Shown piece after piece: positions 43,673 through 55,477 of a DNA stretch of 64,000 nt. How positions within the stretch are numbered: the first letter of the stretch is position 1; each line of letters begins with the position of its first letter. The position numbers and the translations under genes were made by a program. Under the pieces are notes generated by a model. It was not told where the DNA came from, ran no database searches, and was given only the letters and a program-made list of their open reading frames with translations. Source of the DNA: Triops longicaudatus (lineage: Eukaryota; Arthropoda; Branchiopoda; Notostraca; Triopsidae); assembly GCA_022885665.1 (NCBI GenBank), contig JAGQDJ010000608.1, positions 496,001 through 560,000 of the forward strand, in the 5' to 3' direction.

Positions 43673-44794
43673 TCACTTCTGCTTCTTCTCGTACTTGTAA
43701 AAACCCTCTCCAGATTTCAATCCCAATTTGCCTTCAGACACGAGTTTTTCCAACAAAGGAACAGGCTTGAAAAGAGGATTGTCGGGGTAAGCCTTATGCC
43801 AGCCCTGAATAATGAACAAAGAAGTATCCAAGCCAACGTAATCTGAAAGCTCAAATGGACCCATGGGATAACCAGCACCCAATTTCATGGCTGTATCAAT
43901 ATCGCGCGCAGTGGCATCTCCTAAACAAAAATATTTTTTTAAACAACTCACATTTCTTTAAAATATTATTTTGACGACATACCGCGTTCCAACATGCGCA
44001 CAGCCTCCATCATGTAAGGAACCAACAAACGGTTTACAATAAAGCCTGGGGTATCCTTACAAGTGACAGTGGTTTTGCCCAAGGCTTTGCCCCACTCCAT
44101 AGCTTGCTTGTAGGTTTCCTCTGAGGTTTCAGGGATACGGATGACTTCAAGCAACTTCATGACAGGTACAGGATTAAAGAAGTGCAATCCAACAAAGCGA
44201 TCCAATCGTTCAGTTGCTTTCGCGATGTCCTTAATGGGCAATGAAGAAGTGTTGGATGCGAAGATCGTTTCTTTGGGGGCCGCTGCATCCAAGGACTTGA
44301 ACAATTTCTGCTTGATACTCAAGTTTTCCACAATGGCTTCGATAACCAAGTTAGAGTGGGCTGCTTCCTCAGCTTTGATGGAGAGTGAGATGCGGCCGAG
44401 GACATCCGAAACGAACTTTTCACCCGCTTGGGCATCGTCCTTTCAAAGATGAGGTTCGATTAGAAGGAAACTTAGAATTTCGGTGCGTGGTTACTTTGAA
44501 TTGTTTTTTCGCAACACGTTGGAGACTCGCGCTGATGGCATTCTTCGCTTTGTCCAAGATTTTCTGGTCTGTATCAACCAAAATTACGTTTTGCCCAGCT
44601 TGCGCAGCAACCTAGTTACATAACTGTTACTATACCGTTTTGCATGGTTTAAGTAGATTCACCTGTGCAATTCCGGATCCCATTAAACCGCTGCCGATAA
44701 CTGTTACACTCTTTATGGCTGTTTGAATGGCAGAAGATGTAGCGAATGATCTAGTAAGTGACTTAGTTGCTGCGAATTTCATTGCAGAAGCCAT
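43673..44794 (-). CDS. HADH: Mitochondrial short-chain 3-hydroxyacyl-CoA dehydrogenase
   Basis: Oxidises L-3-hydroxyacyl-CoA to 3-ketoacyl-CoA with NAD+ in the third step of mitochondrial beta-oxidation. Exons, in transcript order: 44663-44794, 44495-44611, 43983-44439, 43673-43920. They total 954 nt, 317 aa (human 314). The N-terminus is basic and Ser/Thr/Ala-rich, as in a mitochondrial targeting peptide (MASAMKFAATKSLTRSF). The NAD-binding loop reads VIGSGLMGSGIAQ. ASNTSSLPI and the catalytic-histidine motif GLHFFNPVPVMKLLEV are intact, and DTPGFIVNRLL follows. The C-terminal dimer/substrate domain includes GYPMGPFELSDYVGLD. The start is the first ATG of the targeting peptide. A CRE-like site lies about 110 bp upstream. 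Confidence 0.96.
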
Positions 44795-44902
44795 TTTCTT
44801 TTTTCACGCAAAACACGGCAAGACGAACAAATGCAAGGAAGACGGAACAGGTCGTACACAGAACATGGAAGGCAGGTCCTTGCTGAGAAGCGCCCCTTTC
44901 TA

Positions 44903-44910
44903 TGACGTCA
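44903..44910. promoter_or_regulatory. CRE palindrome TGACGTCA upstream of HADH
   Basis: An exact TGACGTCA octamer lies 109 bp upstream of the HADH ATG, in the interval shared with the divergent RILP-like gene. CREB/ATF factors bind this sequence. Position supports a promoter role; use is inferred. Confidence 0.4.
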
Positions 44911-45795
44911 CAAAAAAATTCCTATACAAAATGTGCAGCGGGAACATTTAAAATTTCATGCGAAGAAACGGTAACGCATAAAACTAGTAGATTCGGAAAC
45001 TACAATTTCAAACATTTTAGTATATAGAGAGAATAAAACAGTTTCATAAAGAATTAAGATCGTGAAAACTGATGCATATTAGACTTATTGAAAAAGTTGG
45101 GGGAAGGAGTGCAGATTCGGAAACTCACTCCATTCGAAATGCCACTGAGACTATTGCAAATCAATATTTTAATAACGAATATAGAAACTTCATAACTAAT
45201 AAAGGTACCAAACTTGCAGTGAACAAATAGCTTCATTTTTTTCAAGTCATATCTATTTCATTTTTTTCTATAATTGCCCGTAGGCCGCGTAAGCAGAAAT
45301 CAGTCGCAATGAATGCTTTCATGCGAAACTGTCCGTATTGGGCTTAGTTAGTTACCGATTTAGCACATGTCAACGCAAAAAGCAGATGTTCTATTCTGGA
45401 GAAACCGGCTCGGATTTTAATTAAAACAGGAGTTTTAATGTAAAAAATATCGAAAACTAGTTTTGTCCGTCTCTATTGATTTAAAATTTAATAATGCATT
45501 ATAGCTGCTAATTTATATAAATTTTTCGAATTAATCGGTTTGGGGCTTCAATGTCCATTCCCGTGACTGACAGATGAGAGGATGACTACTGTCCAACAGT
45601 GATGCACAACGTCATCAGGACTTGTGACACGCCTCGTTAAGGAGCCGAGGGTGGGGCTTTCTAGTAGCGCTTGTTATTCGGAGCGGCAGCCTTGAAAGCG
45701 TGAGTCAACAACAACGATTTTAGGACGTCTATGTTAACCTACAAGATTTGACCATCCCAAGGTAAAAAAAATGCATATTTCTTTCATTCTTTCAG
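44911..45795. other. Intergenic interval between HADH and the RILP-like gene
   Basis: About 0.9 kb between divergent genes. No exon was recognised. A strong acceptor (tttctttcattctttcag) ends at 45795, so a 5' UTR exon of the RILP-like gene and an intron may lie in this interval. Confidence 0.5.
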
Positions 45796-45850
45796 TAGTA
45801 ATAAGTTGTGAAAATGGATGTAGGTTAAAGACTTGGGACGCACCATAGAC

Positions 45851-47948
45851 ATGCCGTTGAATGATATAGGCTCGGACGGGACACCATCGCTAGATTCGCT
45901 CGATCTAGAGACCAGCCCTTTATCAGTGTTGGATGTGTATGATCTAGCTGGCGCAATTGGCTTGGAATTAGAGAAGCTAATTGAACAATGGGGAGCCGAT
46001 TCAGTAAGAGGGCTTATGGGCAAAGTCATTTCAGCCCTGGAGCAGCTCGAAAAGCTAGCGTCTCGGACGCAGAAAGATGACCAAGTCATTGGCGAACTGC
46101 GACAGGAAGTCAGTTTGATGCAACGGGAGAAGATGGAAAAAGCTGTCGATCGAAAGCGATTCGAAGAGGTTTGGACTTTTACAAAATTTGATTTCTACAT
46201 TAGTGTACTTATATTTCAATACGGCGTGATTTCTGTTTGCCAGGAATTGGAACAACTCGATGATCATTATAAAGAAGAATCTCACGAGCTCTTAAAGATG
46301 ATTTCCCATTTACAAGAGGAAAATAGAAAGTTAAACGGTTCCTTACGGGAAAAGGAGGCTGGTTTCATGTTCACGGAAACAGGCAAGCCACTTGACTTGA
46401 CCTACTTTGTTAAATAGTTTGTGAACTAAAGTTCGTTGTAGTCGTTAAGCCTGAAGAGGATTTACAGATTCTTGAAAAACTGCGATTGGCTTATGACAAA
46501 ACGCGAGAGGCTCTCAAAGCCAAAGAAAAAGAATTGCAAGCCAAAACTACTGAGCTAGACTCGGTAAGACATCACAGTCCCCAAAGATCTATCCCGTAAA
46601 GTATACTAATGCAAGCGATTATAATGCCAGCTGCGTATGCAAGTCGAACGGCTTACGGAGACGAACAAAGATTTAAAAAAGAAACATCGTCAACTTTCCC
46701 AGCATGTTCACAAACTCATAGAAGAACGAGCTGAACTACAATCGCAGTTGCAAGAACAGAGCCATAACTTAGAAGCGCTTCGTCAGAAAACCGGAGAAAA
46801 AGCACCAGTAAGTGCGTCGCTAGCGAAGGCTTGTCACTTATCTTTTCGTGGGCTTTGTATGTAGGAGCCATCCGAGACAAAACCAGAAGCGGACCAACCA
46901 AGGTTCACAGTAAGAGAGCTGAAGGGAATTTTAATAGAACGCAATGAGCTTAAAGCACGCGTGAATGAATTAGAGGACGAATTAGCGTTGTATCGGCCAA
47001 ATCCCAAACGCAGCCCAGCTTTGACAGAAGATGGAGATGCTCCAGTACAGGGTAAATGCTCTTTTGCACTTAAAACTGGCATTACTTCGTTAACTCAATC
47101 AGTTGACTTTTTTCTGCCTTTATTTTTTCAATTTTTGTTGTTTTATTTTAGTTTTTCTTTTCAGTACTATACCAGTTCATTTGTATGTTTTCGTCTAATA
47201 ATTGCTTTTTTAACTTCTGTTATTGTTTATTTTGTAAACTATTATAATTAATTATCACATAAATTATTATTATTATCTTGTAAGTATTGCGACTATTATT
47301 TATTTTTGTTCAAAAATTTACTTTTTAAATTACTTGTGTAGGTCCATTACCTGAAGATCCAATGGACGCACCGTGGAGAAGGAGTGACAGCGGTATTCGA
47401 CGATTGTAAGTATATCTTTGTGTAGTGGTGTCGTCAATTTTCTTCTTTAATTTAATTTGTTTTATTAACCAAACTTTTCGTTTTCTTTAATTTGGTGCTT
47501 CACTTTACCCCACCACCTTTTCTTTTGGTAAAATACAGGCCACCTACCTCCTATGAGATATTTGCTCATTTTGCTATTCTTGTACTCTTAGCTCTGTGCT
47601 TACAGTAAGCTGCTTATTTTTGGTTGCTTTTTCACTTGCCCAAATTTTTGGTAGGTTATCACTATTCTCGCTTTTCCCTAAAGCCGTAGTTGGCGAGCCT
47701 TTGCATGGGGTTATTTGAGTTTTGAACGTTACAATTTATCTTTGCATCGTCGCCTGGCGGCTTAAAAAGGTAGGTAGTGAAGGCTGGTGTTATACAAATT
47801 TCCGTAAAACATGTAGAAATCACCTTACGTATTTTTTTATTATTTTTATAGCTTCCGGAAACTGTTACACCACGTTAGTTTTAATGAGAATCAGCCCAAG
47901 CGTGGTATGGCCTTCAGTGCGAGCAGCGGCACATTGTCTTCGTATTAA
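45851..47948 (+). CDS. RILPL: RILP-like protein (RILPL1/2 family Rab effector)
   Basis: Coiled-coil Rab effector; vertebrate RILPL1/2 bind LRRK2-phosphorylated Rab8/10 through RH2 and act at lysosomes and cilia. Exons: 45851-46168, 46244-46382, 46442-46563, 46631-46807, 46865-47051, 47342-47405, 47852-47948. They total 1104 nt, 367 aa; an optional cassette exon is at 47539-47604. The N-terminal RH1 region reads VLDVYDLAGAIGLELEKLIEQ. Long coiled coils follow, then the RH2 region (RFTVRELKGILIERNELKARV) and the SGIRR motif seen in RILPL1. The start is the first in-frame ATG after an in-frame TAG at 45821; a four-codon upstream ORF begins at 45814. Intron 2 appears to use a GC donor. JIP3/4 share RH1/RH2 but are far longer, so RILPL fits better. 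Confidence 0.9.
47539..47604 (+). CDS. RILP-like gene candidate cassette exon encoding a hydrophobic segment
   Basis: 66-nt stretch with acceptor aaaatacag and donor GTAAGC. It enters and exits two bases into a codon, so it can be included or skipped without a frameshift. Included, it inserts PPTSYEIFAHFAILVLLALC (plus flanking residues) between RH2/SGIRR and the final 31 residues. The segment has about 16 consecutive mostly hydrophobic residues and could span or anchor in a membrane. If the donor is ignored, the frame ends at TAA 47606-47608, which would make it a tail-anchor-like last exon. Expression evidence is needed to choose. Confidence 0.5.
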
Positions 47949-48318
47949 CCAATCAAATTCCCGGCTTCAGAAAGTCATGTAGGGTAGCTTTGTTTGATAA
48001 ACTTTTCGCTTTTTTTTTTCATCTTGTTCCTTGCGTTTTGTATTCATAAGTCAACCCCCACCCCACTTAACCTGATAAATGTCGACGGTGTGGATGTCTG
48101 GTCGTAGTAAGCCAGTCTGACGTGCCATTGGACTGATGTAAAACCAAAGGCGATATTGACTATTTTTAGTTAATTTCTTCCCTTACTTGTTGTGATAATT
48201 AAAGTAATTTTGGTATTATTTTATGTTTCTAGCTCGTGAACGGCAGTAGGAGAATTAGAACTGTATTTTAGACTTGTATATTTGCTCCTCGAGTCACGTC
48301 AGACGAATATACAGATTT

Positions 48319-48324
48319 AATAAA
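48319..48324 (+). terminator. Polyadenylation signal for the RILP-like gene
   Basis: AATAAA about 370 bases after the stop at 47948, in AT-rich sequence. Confidence 0.45.
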
Positions 48325-49070
48325 TCCGACATATCACGCGTTTTTACTGTTTTTCTTATGTTACGGAAGACTGTCCGTTATAAATAAAGTTCGTTTTAAC
48401 GAGATTTACTGAAGTTAATATTGAAGGTAGGTGGTTGACGTTATTCTGAAACCAATTTAATTTCAGCTTACATCGTAGTGGAAATCATGTATCGCTGACT
48501 AAATGCCTATGGAACGGGACAAACCTATGTACCACAATCCTTCTAGGACTTACCTAGCTACTAATTTCATCACTGTTTACTTCTATATGCTTTTCTTTCT
48601 TCAGTAGAAACTCGTAATAAATATCAGGCAAACCTGTGCTACGCCACGCTCTGTCGCTATTTCAGAAACTCAAGTGTCTTCAATATGATGTTATATTACC
48701 AAATGGGCAAGCGGTCCTAGGCACGGTACCCAGATCCAAAGAATGTGAGTTCGAGTCTCTGTAAAGCAGGAATTTTATTGTACACTTTTCCTGTAAAAGT
48801 GCATGGCACCATTCTTATGGCTAAGTTCCTACTTGGCTTCGGTCCTATACCCTATATTCGCTTCTGTCAAACCTGGAAAGCCAGGTACCACAGTAGCGAG
48901 TACAGAGGATAAGAGCGAGCCAGGGAGGAGCTGGCGAGACGGGAAGGGCGGAGTCCTAATTTTTCTCGATTTTCGAAGGGGACCCCCTTTGCTTACCATT
49001 GAATCAAATCATTGACGGCGGAACGAGTGTTTCTCAGGGGGGGCAGTGGCCATTTTAAGCACTTTTCCAG

Positions 49071-49221
<151 letters not shown>

Positions 49222-51922
49222 CAGCTGCCCCCTCTGCCCACCCAGTTCCGCCGTCGCTGAATCAAATGGAAAGTAACCCAGAAAACGGCTTTCCGGAGCC
49301 GGAAATAAGCCACACCCACTTTTCGACTTTCCACCAATGGAAAGCCAGGGATTTCGAGGAGAAGTCTCATTTTTGGTGGTGAATTCAAAAACACGGATAA
49401 TTCTTTTCGAAGAAAGGGCATTTTTATGGAAAAAATCTTTCGTATGGTCGCAATAATATTCTTTTTTCAAAAAACCTGTTTTTCATGGACAGAATGCTTC
49501 ATCTGTTTAGAAAAAAAAATCTCAGCTTGTCGCAGAGAAGAATATAAAGGAATTGTTTCTTCAACATACTGAAAAATGTGTTTATGAAGCTCGCAACCAA
49601 TACATACGCAGAACCAGCACGTAAAACGAATGTATAGAGCGAATTTGTGCTAAAGAGGCAATTTTATGTTAGAACGAACACCAATAGGGTGCATCTTAAG
49701 GTTGAAATATGAAATATTGAGGGACACACATTGTAGAATTTTACTATTTTTCGGATGTGAGTACTAGGTTTGACAGCAAGGTAAAAAAAAAAACAAAAAA
49801 AAAAAAACAAAAAAAAACATGTTAATTGATTCCACATTTTAGGAGAACATGAAACGCAGAAAACGCAGGAAATTTGAAAGAAAACAGGAAACTGTATTAC
49901 AATTGCACACTCATCTTATCACAAACTCATCTCTAAATGCCCGAGTGGTCGTTTGCGTAAGCAAAAACAGTCCATTTGCAAGCAAGCAGTGGCTTTGCTA
50001 GCCAACGAATCGTAGTCACATGATTTCGATCATTCCATTTTCCTTGATTCAGCTTTTGAAATGGAAGTATTCAAAATCACACACGACGCACACCCCACTT
50101 TCATTGACAACACTACAAAAAAGGAAAAAATTGCTTCTCTGTTATACGCCCGTGGAACGTTGGGTTTAGTTATTGGACGTTTTTCTCAACTCCAAGTGCG
50201 TTTTGAGCCAAACTTTCGCACTAGTTAGCTTCAGGACAGATAGCCGAGTTGAGATTTGTGAGACTTTTTAAAAAAACACGGCCGTCTTTGCAAAAAACAA
50301 ACGCGTCAAAACGCGTCACAGTTTACCATTAGTACTTCAGTGTCTCCAGCCGTTTGTTTTTGGTTTTGGGCGCCTCGAACGTGAAAACTTCACATAATTT
50401 AACTAACCCAACCTAACAAAACCTATCTAAGCCTACCATTCCACGGGGAGTATAACAGAAAATCACTAGACAAATTATGGAATAAGTATCTCTAAAAATA
50501 TAATGAAATCACTTTGTTTCGAAAAGCACATCCAGAAGCTCTCAAGATGCTTGTTCGATTGTAAAAGCCACTGAAGCAGGTTTCGAAGTAACTATCAATG
50601 TTGACGCGTCTCAGGTGTTGTCCTTTTAATGAAAATACACAGCCTCTCCGCCAGCCCAAATTCAGCGTGTACGTGTAATGAAGTTTGTAAGATTGTATCA
50701 CAAAAATGCGTGCGTTTGACAAAGTATCAATTTCTTCATTTACACGTTTCATAAGAAAGCATTACTTGAACTTTGGACTCTGAATGCACGTCGTTAACTC
50801 CCCATGCAATGACCTGCTAAGAGGAGAGGTCAAATATCCCACACGTGTTCATCGTGCTTCGCTGCTTCGGTCAAGGTTTTCCATAATTCAGCTTTTACCT
50901 AACGTCGACGACATCCAATGCCAGATAAAGCCCCAAAAGTACACTTCCAGTGTGACTTTTTTGTTTTCTTGTAGATGTTATGAAAGTATACATGTAGAAC
51001 GCAACCTGAAACATGACGCTGGTAAAAGCAACATATGAGGATTGAAGATTAATCATTGCTACCGTTAAGGAAACCAGACAACTTTATCTAAGAAACTGAC
51101 ACAAATAGACATTACGATCACGAGATGCTAACACTGTCACAATAGTAATTTAACATGCAAAACAAAGCACTCGAGCTAAATTCACTTTAGCTTTCCAAAA
51201 AAAGACTTTTGAGTTTCTTTCAGAAAGGAGTTCTAAAATAATTATATTAAACCACAACAATAGCTAACTACTTACCTTAAAAGTCTCATAACACGCGCAA
51301 CCGTCAACAATCGAAAATTGATCAAACACCTTTTAACTGTGTCTACACTACTCTCGCACGTGAGGAAGGCTCGAGAACAACTGAGCTCGCCAATTGCTTG
51401 TAGCATGGGGGAGGGGGCGGGAGAAGTAAATCCTAGTGGCCATTTCCAAAAGCGCGCAGAATTCAGATAGATATTTACGTGTCCTCTAAACACAATCCAG
51501 GGTTCTTCTACAGTACAAATGTTACAAATGAGAATAAAGGCTAAAACTAAAGCAACTATCTCTTCAATAACTTTATTTAAAGGAACATTTGACGGGTCCT
51601 GTTCAAGCCCACTTATTTCAATCCAACTTCGTATATTTGAATATTCGGCCTATTTGAACACTGTCCTTCCGTTCCCGAGCTCCTTCAAATAAGCGGGTTG
51701 CACTGTATTAGAACTAAGATGGCTCAGGAAAGCTAATGACAGTAGGTAGCCCCAGAAATCTCTTTCGTGATTGTTATATACCCCACAAGATTAAAATTAA
51801 CTAGTGCGATATCTTGTTCCCTAGGAAAATAGGTTCGTCTTCAACGACCTATTCGTGAAGCACGAGACAGAATAATTACTTATTCGATACAAACAGCGAC
51901 AGATACTCGTTAAGAGCTCAGC

Positions 51923-51947
51923 AGCTGACAGTTATTAACAGTCAGCT
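51923..51947. repeat. Near-perfect 25-bp palindrome
   Basis: AGCTGAC and GTTA on the left are mirrored by TAAC and GTCAGCT on the right. Only the two symmetric A:A positions and the central base fail to pair. It is flanked by agctcagc repeats. Confidence 0.7.
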
Positions 51948-52652
51948 TACAGCTCAGCGTGGAACATGCAACACATTTGTTTGTTACAGATGTATAGTCT
52001 TGTTTGAGTACAATGTAAAGCGATATCTTCAAAGATATTTTCATAACGTGGGGACGAGCACAACGGCAACAGGAAAAATCAACAGTCGTGAACTTCTTTG
52101 GGAGATAAAATATCGATCGTAACGCACTGAGGTAGAAATGCTACTCAAGCAGATTCTTCGAGCAGCAGCGCGTATCGCGCCTGCGGCGATCTGAAACTTT
52201 TCAAAAGGAAGGCGTTCCCAGTTGTACACCCAAAATTTACTATCGCTTCCTGTGGCATGTTTATTGCTGCTTTTCATGTGCGAAGACTACACACATTCTA
52301 ATCAATTACTGAACAGGTACATCCATAGGGAACGGGGTACACGAAAGATTGAATTCCACAGCTTATACACTTGCGAACACTTGCCACAGGTACGGTGGTC
52401 GGCCTTCAGCGCACATTACGGGGTGACTTTACATCTTATTCTATGGACAAGCATGGTAGCCCACATTTTTTCCAGTTAACTACGTCTAAAATACACAAAA
52501 AGCACCAAGTAATCTTCCAGCGTACTGTAAGAGTCCAATAATGCACTATGACATATAACATTACCTGTGTAAACAATAAGCTTTGTTATAACAATCTCTT
52601 TTTTTTTCTTTTCCTCTCTCCGATATGTTCCCCTCTAACGATTATCCGAATT

Positions 52653-54701
52653 TTAGAAGATATCAACTTCTGCGTAGTTTCCGTCCCAGAATCCCCCTGA
52701 GTATAACCAGTCTTCTTGATGGGTATAAGGATTGGTGCCAAGCTGGAACCATTTTGGCATGTCCTTTTCCTTCTTGAGCTTCCGAGCTTTCTTGGATTGC
52801 CTTTGTTTTTCTTCTAGACGAGTTTTTTGGGCTCCAGCCTCTTCGAGATGTCCGTTCTCCAAACAACGGATGTCAGGTCGCAAACGACTGTCAGTCGGGC
52901 ACAACTTGGAAGTATCGACAGGCAGACTATTGAGGTTCATGGTAAATTGGGTAAAGTGGTAATATTTGGAAGAATCGGGAGGACGAGGTTGCGCTGACCA
53001 CAGTGTGCGAGAATTGGGCAAAAGAGGCGAAGGCGGACGTCCTACCAAAATCGCTGAGCCTTCTCCTTCTGACGGTGACTCATCGTTTGGCTAAGTGAAA
53101 AAAAAAAAAAAAAAAAAAAAAAGTTTATCCTCTGTTTTCTACAAAAAAAGATTCGATAAAACTTTACTTCATTGTCCGAAGAGCCATGGCGTAGCGACAA
53201 GCTATGAAATTTCGCTAACAATGCTTTCGACGCTCGGGCGGGACTTCCCGTTACATTACTGGTCGTTCTTTTCAGTTCTTGCTCGCGTTTCTTAGAATGG
53301 AGGCGTTCTTCATAACTTGCCATATCTGTCACGTACAAAGCGTCTTTCCAACTGCCATACAAATAGCCTTGACAATGCTGTGCTTCGTCGTACAGGAATC
53401 CCTCCACGCGATGCAAGTCGCGTCCGTTGCCAGTACCGTCGTTTTTGAACGTAAGTGTGGCACGACAGGCGGTCGAACCGCTTTTGTGGCAAATCACTTC
53501 CATAGTTCCGCATTGTTCCATCCATGGCTGACCCGTGAGTAAATTATGTATACAACAGTGTATGCCGCCCCAAGTATAGGCTTCTCCCCATCTGTAAAGC
53601 AATTAGTTCGATACACAGATTGCTTGGCTTTGTGCCCAATGCTCTCAACCTATGTTTCCGAGCCTTAACAACCCTTGCAGCTTCTGAAACCCCTCAAATC
53701 GAATTTTGATAGGAGAAAGATGGCCAGAAAAGCAGTAAAAATGTCATTAAATGAAATGGAGCCTTATACTAAGCGCTTATTTCGAAACATCAATTCGAGT
53801 CCCCTTACCCCGCGAAGTAAAATAAAAAAGTTCAATTAATCTAATTATCGAAACAATAGTTATCCTTAACATTACTCAGTATTTCTGTTTAAGTCGTTTG
53901 GTTAGGCTTCCCCCAATTTCTGGACAGATCTTTGTTCTTGGCTGGAAATCGCCGTCGCTAATAATATTACCAAAGAGGCAACCTACTGAGGTAGTTCGAG
54001 GGTTAACATTCCTTTTGGTTGCACTTCTAAGCTTTTAGCCCAGAATCTAATTTTCGGTTGGATAGCACCATGGAACACATAGTGGCCCTTTAAGGAACTG
54101 GCATAGAAGGCCGATACTGGTGGATGATGTGACACTTGTTCAGCAACAAACCTAAATTACAGCACGATTAGAACAATTATTGGAGGTTATTAGCGTAAAC
54201 TTACCGAAAATTATCACGTGTAAGTTGGTAAGTTTCGTGCAATAATGGATTAAAAGGTTTTCCTAGCCGTTCCCAGTTACTTGACAACCCACTGACAGCA
54301 AAGGCCGCGACGTACTACAATGTACGTATAATCAAAAACATTCATTAAGTTGGGTGAACAAGGGCTTATGAACAAAGGGGCCGGGAACGATTACCTGTAG
54401 TCTCACTAAAGGATCTGTTTGTTGAGCAACGTACTCTAATAAATTGGAGTACTCCATATATTCCGCCAATCTTTGTAAAAAGGACAAAGGCTCATTGTAA
54501 GTCACTGGCACTGTGATTTTAGATAAATCCTGGCCCACAGCTTGACGCAGTACGGACCATACACTAACATCGCGCTGTATTGCTGGCGCTGGCAGTGAAG
54601 TTCTGTGTAAAACGAAAGAAATAAAGGGGATTTCAAATAAAAAAAGAACGGGTCAGCAAAGTTTTAAATTCTTCAAACCTGTTTACGGTGACGACGTCCA
54701 T
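52653..54701 (-). CDS. OSBPL2: Oxysterol-binding protein-related protein, short ORP1/ORP2 type
   Basis: Lipid-transfer protein carrying sterol/phosphoinositide between membranes. Exons, in transcript order: 54679-54701, 54395-54602, 54205-54314, 53987-54151, 53168-53591, 52653-53090. They total 1368 nt, 455 aa (human ORP2 is 480). Only the OSBP-related ligand-binding domain is present; no PH or ankyrin region was found, as in ORP2 and short ORP1. Landmarks: LSKITVPVTYNEPLSFLQR, GKPFNPLLHETYQL and the family signature EQVSHHPPVSAFYA near residue 118. Later come WMEQCGTMEV, a charged linker, a helical RLEEKQRQ region, PYTHQEDWLY and the end AEVDIF. The start is a 23-nt exon encoding MDVVTVN plus part of an Arg codon; an upstream promoter for a longer form cannot be excluded. 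ORP1 versus ORP2 is not settled. It lies in tandem with BBS7. Confidence 0.92.
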
Positions 54702-55432
54702 TCTTCGCAGACATGTACGGACTAACGTCGAACACTGACTGAAAACGGAACAACCTGGTAGCGGAGTTGCTAATCAATAGCTTGAGCAGACGCTGTATTG
54801 ATTCCTGTGATGCTGACGTCAAACACAAACACGTTCAAACCAACAGGTAGCCAAGAAGCACACGAAGACTAGAATGGCGACATGCGTCTTCGTTGACAGA
54901 CAAACAAAATAAGGACTATAACAAGATCAGACACACAGTTCGTGGAAAAACGCGATCACATCTGAGGCCCATCGAGGGTGATCTTCGTTAAGCAGGTTCC
55001 TGAGTTTAGTCAAACTCGGCTGACTCACGGTTCGGCCGTCCAGCTGAGCTTGAGCTTGAAGAAGACAAATCACGTTTTCTGATCACGGAGAAACAAAAAA
55101 GCATTAGATACAAAGCATTAAACGAGGAGAAAAAAGAGTCCTCGTGCACTTATGACACGTTCCCACAGAATCTTGACGCACGTTTTCTTAATATATTTCA
55201 TGGGAATAGAAGCAAAAGCCTACTGAAATGTTTCGCCAATGCCAATTTTTCGTGATCATTTGCTAAAAGCGGTGTTATATATTACCCTTACGAATTTTGG
55301 CATGATAGCTTTCTGACAGTGATCGAAAAAGGACTGAAATTTTTCTTCTGCTAGCAATAGCTAATAGCTGTGAACCTCGGTTAAGAAGATCTGATTATCA
55401 CCATCCGCATGCCGTAAATAAATACATAAGAA
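54702..55432. other. Interval between BBS7 and the ORP gene
   Basis: About 0.7 kb between two minus-strand genes. It must hold the ORP promoter/5' UTR and the end of BBS7. No coding exon was recognised. Confidence 0.5.
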
Positions 55433-55438
55433 TTTATT
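55433..55438 (-). terminator. Polyadenylation signal for BBS7
   Basis: The minus strand reads AATAAA 40 bases past the BBS7 stop codon. Confidence 0.6.
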
Positions 55439-55477
55439 ATAGCTTGCGCTAACTTTACGTGGAAAAGGTATTTCGTA

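Noticed and set aside
48700..48770. tRNA-like A and B boxes (possible tRNA or SINE)
   Set aside because: The B box is imperfect, the T stem pairs only over three bases, and no acceptor stem or second copy was found.
50401..50445. CCTAA-like repeats resembling arthropod telomere units
   Set aside because: Only a few degenerate units, with no tandem array.
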